A stretch of 31,812 nucleotides of DNA, taken from positions 1 through 31,812 of the forward strand of contig UZAE01000174.1 in NCBI GenBank assembly GCA_900617975.1, read 5' to 3'. Below, one piece after another: positions 23,501-31,812 of the stretch (within the stretch, counting starts at the first letter, position 1; each line of letters starts with the position of its first letter). Under the pieces are notes generated by a model, which was not told where the DNA came from, did no database searches, and was given only the letters and a program-made list of their open reading frames with translations. Source of the stretch: Rodentolepis nana (lineage: Eukaryota; Platyhelminthes; Cestoda; Cyclophyllidea; Hymenolepididae). Position numbers and translations under genes: made by a program.

Positions 23501-26500
23501 CATGGGTATACGTTGCCCATGGTGCACCACGTGGAGGTAGGTCGATCGCACATCCCTCTTTCGATCTATACATTTTTACTAATGCGCCAATAATACTTTT
23601 GCGATTAATCAACCGATAACACAACTTTGCGTTGAATCGATGACTCAAAGCGATTTTTTACCAATCTTGCGTTCTAAGATCTGCTCTGAGGGACATAGAG
23701 GTAGGCTTCCATAACTCTCCTCTTTTCAGCCTTAGCTTCCAAATAGTGAAAAATGCACCATATTGGAAAAAGCGGTATTTGAACAATGCTGAGTAAAAGT
23801 GCATATTTTGGATAATTTGTTTTATTGAGGTGCTTTAGAGGTGACTTGAATAACCTCAAAGAGCCTAACACTTGAATGACACGAAATATTGCAAAAAAAC
23901 TTGCAAGTTCCCATTAAATCGTATAAGAATTAAAGCAAAATCATCGGCTATTTCTTTATCCACAGTGACCCATAACGTCAAAAATAAACCTTTACTTTTA
24001 GGTTTGATGGCAGGGATAATTATATATGAAGCTCTTGACACTAATTAGTTAGACTTTTAACGACCTTAGGATGTTTTGGTACTTAACCCTTTAACAGAAG
24101 GCGCTATTATCATTTGAAACATGTTCAAAACATCTATAACCTCCCTCTGTTACCACCAAAACTCATCACGTCGACATCAGTCTGCTATGAAACGCACGTG
24201 AGTACGGTTAGGAGCATTTCTCAAAAAATGCGGGCTTTAAAGATTTAAAGGGATATATAAATCTCTACATTTTTGTCAACAATTTGAAACTATCTAAGAA
24301 GTAGTATTGGCAACGCATTAACTTCTTTTTAAATTTGTAGGCTATAAAGAAGAGCCAAAAATGGCACCCAGTCTGGCTCAATACCGAAAGATTTTACAAC
24401 GGCGGGGCGTAAAAAACGAAGAATCTAGTGCGGGTGTGTTATAATCGACTACTTTTTGTTTCAAAATTTCCTAAGCGTTTTATTATTTAATGACACCTTA
24501 ATCATTGTAACATATTATATCGGAAACTATTTATTTATTTCAAATGGCAGGCTTTATGAAATTTATCATTAGCCCTCTATCGGAAACTTTATTTCAATAC
24601 ACTATATTTGTTTTAAAGGAGCTTGTGGATGGTTATTGACTTAAGGATTAAGGTGTTTAAAGTAATTTGAATTTATTCAATAACAAACGCGTTGAATTAG
24701 CTTATTTCAAGTTGTGTTTGTTATTATTATTTTTAAATGGATTAATTCATGGTTTTAGCTTTCTGCGATATTGGAAAAGATTTGACTTGTTAGTTAAGTG
24801 TAGCACTGTAGAGATGAATTACATCTCACCTTTCACTCAGGAAAAATGATAGATGTTCCAATTGTCTACCAAAAGCTTTCAAAACTTTTTTCCAACAGAA
24901 CTAAAATTTCTAAATTTTTTACAAATTATGAGGGTTTTAAAACGATTGGCAAATAATCACTGCTAAAATTTTGCTAAACCTATCTGATTTTCATAACAAA
25001 ATGCCATAAGTTCCCAGTGCAAACCGCTAATTCGATCTTTCAATTAAAAAGTCCAGATAATGAGTAATATTCAAAGGAGCCTAAGATTTGTACCTTTGGA
25101 TGATCGTGCCACTTTTATCTCGCTAACTACAAGGCTATCGGCTTATTGTTGTTTAAATTGATTCCAAATTATAAAATAAATAAAACAAAGATTATAAAAG
25201 TCAGTTATTTGTAAAGATGGTAGTACTGAAGCTCTCCACTTTGGAAATTTTTGAGCAGAGAGTAGTAAAATTTGTGTATACTCTTTCAATTATTTTTTGA
25301 TACGCAAGCAATGAAATGCTTGTTTCGAATCTATAGAGCCGTTTTTGACCTTATATAGGCCAATATGTTATCATTTCGAGTGTTTTAAAGTCTTTCCAAT
25401 CAAATTAGACTATATTTTATCAAGAAATTAAAAGAAATTACTCCAAAGGTTTGATTTTTATCCCCCTACTAATTGCATTATGGTTCATTTACATTATGAA
25501 GTATTTTAACGCTATCGAAATTCGTTCTACTTCCATCATTGCGTTTGTTAAGTTTTTCGACCAACTGTTGTGATAACAATGTTAAAATTTATTCGCTAAG
25601 AGCACGTGTAATTTATTGTGAAAAATAAAAATTTTGAAATTCAACCTTTTAAAAAATATGCAATTTATACACGCTTAGGTTATTTATATAAATGGCAGGC
25701 GTTCTGATAGTTATCATTAGCCCTTTAGTTGACTTCAGCCTCCACAGAAGGGGAGGAACATCAAAGTGGAAATAAAGTCGAGAGGGGGGGGAGGGAACAG
25801 AAGAGTGCTTCAATGACGAAGGTAGAAAAAAGTGAGGTGCGTACTGTGGAAGTAGTCGAATATGGCATACAGTGGGGTCATGGCAGTTTGAAGTCAGAAG
25901 TCAATTGCCCATCGATTGACTTTTTTGCCGTATGAATATACGTTGCCCAGGGTGCACCACGTAGAAGTAAGTCTATCGCACAGGTTAATTTGGGAAAATA
26001 GGTTTTTGGTTAGTAAAGAGTTAAAAATTTGTTCTGTTACATGTTAGCTGGGCCGTTCGCGGTATTTGAAAGTCTTTAAAGTAAGGCACCTCTCGACACC
26101 TCTCAGTGATGATATCCAGTCCATGGAAGTGGAAGAATGATTTTTACAATCAGTATTTGGATAAATTATGAAAATCATGCCATTCTTTAGTTGCTGCTAA
26201 CACTATATTTTTGTTCCTTGTGCAGATAATGAAACTTCTATTCACGACGCAGAGGAGATCGATTTGCTTCAAAAGAGCTACTTTAAACAGGTTCTCTACT
26301 GTTTCAAGAGTGTTAGCTTCGTGTTTCTTAATATTTGCTACGGTGAGTCTAACTAATCATTACATCATTTGTTAAAATTAATGAAAATTTTTAATGCTCG
26401 TTCAGGAAAGCATCCCGATTTATCGCAGAATTCGGATAATAAATAAGTCTTTATTCTCTCAAAATTCTGAATTCCTAATAATTATAGCTTCATGAGTCGC

Positions 26501-29500
26501 TTTTAAATGCTTGAAGCTCCAAAATTAGGGATGATTAAAATTTTTTGAGTGATATAGCATAAGTACAGCATTCTGATCATTCTGCAAAGGTGATTAAGAT
26601 GAAAGATCAGTCAATCTTTCTTGACTTATTTTGACTTCTTTTGTTATTAATGAATTATCCAATAAAATATGTGTCTACTTGCTCTATTTTTTCCTTGCTT
26701 TAGGTGTCAATACTGCCGTATACTATGAGATCGGAACCCTCTTAAACACCATCGTCGCAGCCTATTTCCCGGTAGGTTTTAGGCTTACTGCCCAATCTTT
26801 CATTATTATAATTAATTTATTTACAAAGTATCGATATTATACCAACTAAATTATATATTTAATGAAAGAACATTAGGATAATTTATACTTTACACAAGGA
26901 TTTCAATTTTAATTTCATGTCTTAAAAAATTTAAACTCCATTAAATAGAATTTTAAATTTTATTTTAATTTCCATATGTAAGTTTTTAACTAATGGATTA
27001 CTAAAACAAGTGATCATTTGAATATTATAGCTTTTAAATATGCCAAGCTACAATCATCTTCGTAAGATGTTTAACGGATTAAGATAGAGGAAAGATGGAC
27101 TAACTTCGTAAATTTGTGAAAGTTTTTTGGAAGAAAGGTGTTTTTAGCTTATTTTCAAACAATATAAAAAGCCATTTTGCAGAAAGAACTTATAATGAAT
27201 AAAAATTTAGTGATAACCACCACCAATCTTCTTCGAGACTAGGGCAAACACAATGACACTTTTTTAAAACTTAATTTTAACTTTAAAAAAGGTTGTTAAA
27301 CTGAGCACGGCGCAATGAATGACACTGCTTTTTATGCGGTTTTCGGAAATAAATTTTCATTTGTGATGAAATGTGAAATGTTCAATTTTCTCACATGGTC
27401 TGGATAATTTTGAAACTATGAATCGAAAATGGCAATTTCTGTACTTTAGGAAAGTTTTGCCATTACACTTATTATTATAGTATTTCATGAGATTGACAAA
27501 ACTATCAGTGTTGTGTGTACTTTTATCACTGAATTTAATTGAAATGTGCAAAACGCGCACGTGGTATTCGACGTAAAATGTCTACTAGTTATATGCTTAA
27601 CACGATAATTTACTGCTTTACACTATTCATGTTTATAAAATGACTAATAACTTATTTTTTGATAGCAATGGCAATAATAAGTAAGTTGTCAATAAACGAC
27701 AACCCCTAACGGTCCTATATTGTGTACTATGAAACCTAATGATACTTTAGTATTAACCCCTTAACGACCTTGGGACCGTACGGCCTTCTTCAAAATAAGC
27801 TCCATTGGTAAAAGACTCTAAGCAGAAGGGTCTATTGCTGTTTGAAACATGTTCAATGCATCTTTAGCCTTCGGCTGATACCCCACCAAAGCTCATTATA
27901 TCGGCAGCAGTCTGCTGTGTGCCACTCGTGGGTGCAATTGGGTAAATTTTGAAAAAAATACTTTGGCGTTAAAGAGTTAATACAACTTAAAGTGACCTAA
28001 AGTGCTTAAAGTCCAATCCGTTGATTTGTATGGTTACACATTATTTGAGATTTGTGCTTAAACCGCAGTTTAGGTACGAATTCAATCATTTTTCATTTTT
28101 TGCTCAATAACTCTTTTCCATTCTGATTTTTAAAAATACTTAACACAGACCAAATAATACTTGTAGTCAATTAAATGTAATCTCTTTTTCTCTGTTTGGA
28201 ATGGTATATTAACTTTAAATAGGAGATTGTCGGAGTTGAATTGCAAATTAACAAATTGAACAAAGTAAGTTGATCCCAACTAAGTTCATCCACTATTTTG
28301 AGGTGTCAATTAGCAGTTTACAACAAATTTGCACTTTGATGGTGCTAAACAATTTCGGTGTCAACACGATCAAACCTTTTAACCTCCATGGTTTCGAATA
28401 TCTGTTGTTTCTGTCCAAATACTATTTACTTGTATGTAGAATTCATTACTTCCAACGCACATAGGTAAAAAAATATACGTTTCAACCGTTTTTGGAACTA
28501 AATTTCAAACAAATGTATTTCGCTCCTAATTTCTACGACCATTTGTTTGCTCTTCGTGAAGGGACGTTTGAAATTCACCCTCTCCATTGAAGTTATTTCT
28601 TCCACCTAAACACCCTACTCGAAAAAAATTATTGCGCTGTTGTGGTCGAACAATAAGTGGTAAAGTAAAAGTGCCTCGTTCTTTAAAAAGTAATTAATGT
28701 CCTTCATCATTGCGAACGCGTCCAATGCGTTTTGGTTAGGTACTACTTTTTGGGACGATTAGTGCATGAAAGCACTTGTTTTCATGAGCGAAGAAGTACA
28801 TTTAGTTGTGATTTCATTAGCTCGTTCATCCTGAGTCCTTTCTATTGTCAAATTTCCAACTTGTGCTATTTTAAAGATTTCGTCGAGCTTTAGCCTGACA
28901 CTCACTGTCATCTTAATCTTGTCAACTGTGCAAGTTCACTTCATTAATTCAGCAAATTTCGTTTCAATAGCTCTATAAAAAACTATAAGTCTATTTGTCC
29001 GATAATCTTCCCCACTGTTTTTCAATAGCTTGCTCAAAACATTATGATGAGAGGAAACTTTTACATTGAATTTAAGACAAGGTAAACTTTTTCAATTCTT
29101 GTGACGCGGGGAGGGAAGTTTTGCTCGAAATAATGATATACATTTACTTGCGTCATTTTTACATCAAAAATATGATTGATTCACTGCAAACGCAGCAATG
29201 CTTTGACTCGTGGGTTTTCCGTTTTTATTTCCAAGCGGTCGACATGTTTGAATTAACGCAGTCATAATAAAGAAATGACGCACTTATTTCTCTAAGAAAT
29301 AATTTTATATTATTCAAATGGTTATACTTAGTTTCAATTGGGAGGAGTTTGGATTGATGTGAAGCAATGTATTTTTTTTGCAAAATAAAGAGTTAAGGTG
29401 AAAATTTTCCATTTGTTGTTTGACACCTCTAGAATGCGTCAAGTTCTATCATAGTGTCTAAAAGGTGTAGGTATATCGCTAAGACCCCGATTGAATCAAA

Positions 29501-30215
29501 CACTCACATTTGAAGAGTTGATTTCAACCGTTTCACATTATCGATCACCTTTAGTTAGGACCAAAAGATGCTATTTAAAATTAACCCACCAAGACATACG
29601 AATTTCCAACTAGACTATATTTAAGATGCTACTTCGGCTTCTAGTAACAATGAGCAAAATTGTTTTTTTAGAATGAACAGGTGGCAATTGGATGGATTGG
29701 ATTCTCCATGGTGATTGCTGGCTTGGTTGGTTCCATAGTAGCCGGAATAATACTCAAGAAAACTGGTCTCTATAAGTAAGCCTAAACTAAGTAAAAAAGA
29801 ATTTTTATTGACACGAATCTTTTGATTGCTCTTTCGAAAGAATGTACTTGTTTCATCATTAATGATTTTGAATTTTGTAAAACTTGCAAATTATTCACTG
29901 ATTTTTTTATTTATTTATAGGCTTGTTGTGATTATTTTCTATATACTCAGTGTCATTAGTTGGGGGACTTTCATGGGCAGTGTGTACAGCTCCCACATTG
30001 CAGTAGTTTTCATTGCTATGATTCTTCTGGGGTGAGTCATTCTTCTGAATATCATAAATTTCCCAGTCTCAAGTTGTCTGACTATCGTCAACGTAATTGC
30101 ACACATTAGATTCTTCCAATCTGGTATGTTGCCACTCGGATTTGAATATGCAGCCGAAATAACTTATCCAGTTGATGAGGGTATTACCTCAGGAATTCTC
30201 AATACCTCAGCTCAT
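16961..30215 (+). CDS. FLVCR: FLVCR-like major facilitator transporter (SLC49 family), 3'-partial, 7 exons
   Basis: Multi-pass membrane transporter; vertebrate FLVCR1/2 move choline and ethanolamine and have been linked to heme. Exons: 16961-17587, 22655-22814, 26226-26342, 26704-26771, 29672-29775, 29921-30031, 30110-30215, all with AG/GT borders and matching phases (431 codons). Start ATG at 16961 in the context TACCATGG. Visible motifs: [12 protein letters not shown] (TM1), [12 protein letters not shown] and [12 protein letters not shown] (TM2), [13 protein letters not shown] (TM3), [20 protein letters not shown] (TM4), [20 protein letters not shown] (TM5), [16 protein letters not shown] (TM7), [16 protein letters not shown] (after TM10), [12 protein letters not shown] (start of TM11). 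TM11's remainder, TM12 and the C-terminus lie beyond the window. Assignment to FLVCR1 or FLVCR2 is not possible; the related DIRC2/SLC49A4 is less likely, given the LGFE-ITYP motif. Confidence 0.93.
17588..22654 (+). other. FLVCR intron 1, 5.1 kb
   Basis: Bounded by CAA|GTATGT and CCTTTCAG. Mostly AT-rich single-copy-looking sequence. Repeat copy A lies at 22181-22501. Small open frames here have no family resemblance. Confidence 0.75.
22181..22501 (-). mobile_element. Short non-LTR-type retroelement, copy A
   Basis: Read on the minus strand it starts at about GGGATGTGTGATAGACTTAC and ends in an AT-rich tail (CTGCCATTTGATATAAATAA). ATAAAATAT at 22172-22180 and again at 22502-22510 looks like a 9-base target-site duplication. 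It shares most of its length with copies at 23321, 25683 and 30908. It has no convincing open frame and no Pol III boxes that I can see. Confidence 0.75.
23321..23556 (-). mobile_element. Short retroelement, copy B (partial or diverged)
   Basis: Matches copies A and D from GTCGAGAGGGGGG through GTAGAAAAAAAG, GTGGAAATGATTGAATATGA, GGTCATGGTAGTTTGAAGTC and the head CGTTGCCCATGGTGCACCAC. The tail side (left, before 23321) is too diverged to place with certainty. No target-site duplication found. Confidence 0.7.
24046..24247. mobile_element. piggyBac-like MITE, copy 1 (diverged)
   Basis: Similar to the copy at 27753-27980 over the block TTTGAAACATGTTCAA, the following ACCACCAAAACTCAT and CAGTCTGCT. 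Its ends (TTTTAACGACC on the left, GGGCTTTAAAGATTTAAA on the right) are eroded versions of the terminal repeats of that copy. Non-coding. Confidence 0.6.
24529..24577 (-). mobile_element. Short retroelement, copy C: 3'-end stub with target-site duplication
   Basis: Only about 49 bases, matching the tail of copies A and D (TTATTTATTTCAAATGGCAG plus TTATCATTAGCCCT). It is flanked by exact 11-base repeats TATCGGAAACT at 24518-24528 and 24578-24588. A stub with an intact tail and an intact duplication is what target-primed reverse transcription leaves when it stops early. Confidence 0.8.
25683..25981 (-). mobile_element. Short retroelement, copy D
   Basis: About 299 bases. Minus-strand order: head GTGCGATAGACTTACTTCTA, GTGGTGCACCCTGGGCAACG, the body, then tail CTGCCATTTATATAAATA. 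AGGTTA at 25677-25682 and 25982-25987 is a possible 6-base target duplication. The plus-strand frame 25729-25935 runs opposite to the element and is taken as chance. Confidence 0.75.
26226..30215 (+). CDS. FLVCR: FLVCR exons 3-7: cytoplasmic loop, TM7-TM10 and start of TM11
   Basis: Exons 26226-26342, 26704-26771, 29672-29775, 29921-30031 and 30110-30215. They encode the TM6-TM7 loop ([19 protein letters not shown]), TM7 ([20 protein letters not shown]), TM8 ([20 protein letters not shown]), TM9 ([16 protein letters not shown]), TM10 ([19 protein letters not shown]) and the conserved [14 protein letters not shown]. The last codon is CAT (His), directly before GT at 30216. The short TM6-TM7 loop is typical of this family. 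Confidence 0.92.
26772..29671 (+). other. FLVCR intron 4, 2.9 kb
   Basis: Bounded by CCCG|GTAGGT and TTTTTTTAG. Very AT-rich. Contains the MITE at 27753-27980 and otherwise nothing I recognise. Confidence 0.75.
27753..27980. mobile_element. piggyBac-like MITE, copy 2
   Basis: 228 bases with TTAA at both extreme ends (27753-27756 and 27977-27980), the piggyBac target. Inverted ends are TTAACCCCTTAACG (left) and TTAACTCTTTAACG (right, reverse complement), 12 of 14 matching. No coding capacity, so non-autonomous. A diverged relative lies at 24046-24247. Confidence 0.65.
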
Positions 30216-30907
30216 GTGAGTTTATTTATCTAATATGCTATATTATATTAATCTAATCAAAAAAATTGAATGCGACACCATAAGATGCTGAATTTGAAGG
30301 GAGATTAGGTTCGAACGTACGTATTGAGCAGCCAATATTAAATCATTGTTACTTCTAAAGTTGATTTTTGAGATATAATCTATTCAATTTAAGACCTGTC
30401 TCGGAATTGTTTTAATATTTGATTGGTATTGAAAAGCTGAGACAAGCGTTCATTTTCAATATTTTCTGGTGGTTTTTAGGTAGTAATATCTACTGTAAAA
30501 TTTTTTTGATTTAATGAAGCACTTCAATAAACGAAGATTTCACTTTCTATGTCCTAGAATTGAATTTCACCCATTTATTTATGCAACTTAAAAAATTACC
30601 TTTTTGGACTTTTTAGCTCTAAATATGAAGGAATTGCGCAAAGTTTATTTTTGGCCAATACCCACTCCATAATAGTCTCATTTAGAGTCTTCGTATTTAT
30701 TTTCGTATGTCAAATGCTTATGAACAGGGTTAAATTTTCGTAAAGTAATGGGTCGATATATCACGAACTATTTGATTATTTATCAGCGCTTTTATTTCGA
30801 TTACGAAATATTAATTCAGTCCGGAAATAGACTAATATTCTGATTCTAATCTTGTTACTCGATTGGGATATGTTTGTATCTTCTTGCATTATATCTGCCA
30901 CAGGAGA

Positions 30908-31195
30908 TGCCCTATAGACATACCTCCACGTAGTGTACCTTGAATAAGGTCTATCAACCTGCAGTTGACTTCTGACTTCAAAATACCATGACCCGAATGT
31001 ATGTCATATTCCACCACTTCCTCATTATTCACCTTACCCTTTTACTCTACTTTTGCGTCTGTCTGCCTCTTTTACATCTCTGAATCACTCTCCTCTGTTC
31101 CCCACCCTCTCGACTGTTTGTGACTTTGATGTTTCTCCACCCTTTGATGTGAAGCTCGAAGTCAACAAAAGGGCTAATGATAACTAGCATACATA
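30908..31195 (+). mobile_element. Short retroelement, copy E (opposite orientation to A-D)
   Basis: Plus-strand order: head CCTATAGACATACCTCCACG, then GTTGACTTCTGACTTC, CCATGACCCGAATGTATGTC, CCCCACCCTCTCGACTG, and tail-proximal AAAGGGCTAATGATAACTAG. It lacks roughly 25 bases of the head (GGGCAACGTATATTCATACG region) present in A and D. Flanking ATTATATCTG (30888-30897) and ATTATCTG (about 31210) may be a decayed duplication. Confidence 0.7.
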
Positions 31196-31423
31196 CTGCT
31201 GTTTGAATTAATTATCTGTCGCAGTTATCCATCACTTTTAATCCGATTTGGAAGAGCTTTTGAAGAACAAGTAGCACAAATATGGATATATTTCTCACAG
31301 ATGACGGCTCAACCACTGCGGTCTATAATCGAACTTATTCTTACAAGATACAGTTTTAAGAACTACAAGAGAAAATAAGTATTCCCTTTAATGTAAGGCC
31401 ATATTATTGTCCGAAAAATGGGG

Positions 31424-31812
31424 TGCGCGATAGACTTACCTCCTCGTGGTGCACCCTGGACAACGTATTTTCTTACGGCAAAAAAGTCTATCACTCGGCA
31501 TTCGTTTTTGACTTCGATTAATTATGATTAGCTTTAAAAAAGGCTATAAGAAAAATCGCCCTCGTCAGGGCGAATTGCAATGTCTTCAGATCCTCCAGTG
31601 GAATGCTGGAGGAATGTCTCCGGACAAAAAGATCCAAATACAGAAAATCCTGCAAACCTATGATGTAGACATTTTCACAATTATGGAAGCTAACATTTCG
31701 GATGACAAACTGAAGTATTACCAATTCCCAGGACAATGAAGGCCTTAATCAGGAGAGAATTCCAGACCTCAAGGTGCAATTAACTTAAAGCTCGAACAAA
31801 GGAGAAACAGTG
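31424..31812 (+). mobile_element. LINE (non-LTR retrotransposon), 5' end, open at the right edge
   Basis: Bases 31424-31515 match the head of the short retroelement family (GATAGACTTACCTCC, GTGGTGCACCCTGG, CTTACGGCAAAAAAGTCTAT). An open frame at 31524-31739 then begins an apurinic-endonuclease-like domain: LQILQWNAGGMS (motif with the catalytic Asn) and VDIFTIMEANIS (Glu in the position of the usual QET). The frame stops after QFPGQ, where the domain should continue, so this copy is probably dead or frameshifted. The clade cannot be named from so little. Confidence 0.75.
31524..31739 (+). pseudogene. LINE ORF start: endonuclease domain fragment, prematurely stopped
   Basis: 71 codons from ATG at 31524. 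A basic start (KKGYKKNRPRQGE) is followed by the WNAGG and MEAN endonuclease motifs and a Lys/Gln-rich helix between them. TGA at 31737-31739 ends it far short of the roughly 220 residues of such a domain, and I see no clear continuation before the window ends. The first codons may belong to a longer frame. Confidence 0.65.

Larger units (their letters stand above)
22815..26225 (+). other. FLVCR intron 2, 3.4 kb, repeat-rich
   Basis: Bounded by CTCT|GTAAGT and CTTGTGCAG. Contains retroelement copies B, C and D and one piggyBac-like MITE, all listed separately. No coding exon recognised. Confidence 0.8.
30216..31812 (+). other. FLVCR intron 7 (open at the right edge), retroelement-rich
   Basis: The next exon, for the rest of TM11, is not seen. 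The sequence holds retroelement copy E and the start of a LINE (both listed) within AT-rich sequence. Confidence 0.7.

Noticed and set aside
25729..25935. 68-codon plus-strand frame, Glu/Lys-rich
   Set aside because: Lies within retroelement copy D on the strand opposite to the element, and the other copies do not keep the frame.
31518..31736. Minus-strand frame at the right edge
   Set aside because: Shadow of the LINE endonuclease frame on the plus strand, which has recognisable motifs.
1..31812. tRNA, rRNA or CRISPR arrays
   Set aside because: No cloverleaf with a T-loop, no rRNA signature and no regularly spaced direct repeats were seen.

Overview
The window is eukaryotic and almost certainly from an invertebrate animal. 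It is AT-rich, its genes are split by clean GT-AG introns (tens of bases to about 5 kb), and it carries no operons or ribosome-binding sites. The gene families (myosin phosphatase targeting subunit, FLVCR/SLC49 transporter), a mellifera-type mariner and a non-LTR retroelement would fit a parasitic flatworm. That taxon is an inference from overall style, not a proof.

Left half (1 to about 15.2 kb, + strand): a 22-exon portion of a PPP1R12/MYPT gene, open at the 5' end. The exons join without a single frame break into 927 codons plus a stop. They encode the last ankyrin repeats, a long acidic/Ser/Thr-rich linker, the inhibitory phosphorylation motif RRSTQG, and the C-terminal coiled coil that ends in the family signature IRVISKLS. 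The N-terminal PP1-docking motif and first ankyrin repeats lie outside the window. A dead mariner sits antisense in the first large intron, and several introns carry unusual runs of 10 to 14 G or C.

Middle (15.2 to 16.96 kb): an AT-rich intergenic spacer holding the MYPT 3' UTR and the upstream region of the next gene.

Right half (16.96 kb to the end, + strand): an FLVCR-like major facilitator gene. Seven exons (431 codons) cover ten transmembrane segments and the start of the eleventh; the rest is beyond the right edge. Its large introns are loaded with repeats: four copies of a roughly 300-bp retroelement, one tiny copy with a perfect target-site duplication, two piggyBac-like MITEs with TTAA ends, and at the right edge the 5' end of a LINE whose first 90 or so bases match the head of the 300-bp family.

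The two genes have no evident joint function: one targets PP1 to myosin, the other moves a small solute across a membrane. The most interesting items are a second, degenerate copy of the inhibitory phosphorylation motif in MYPT, a possible mutually exclusive exon in the same gene, an enlarged first extracellular loop and a likely substrate-site change in FLVCR, and the LINE-linked short retroelement family.
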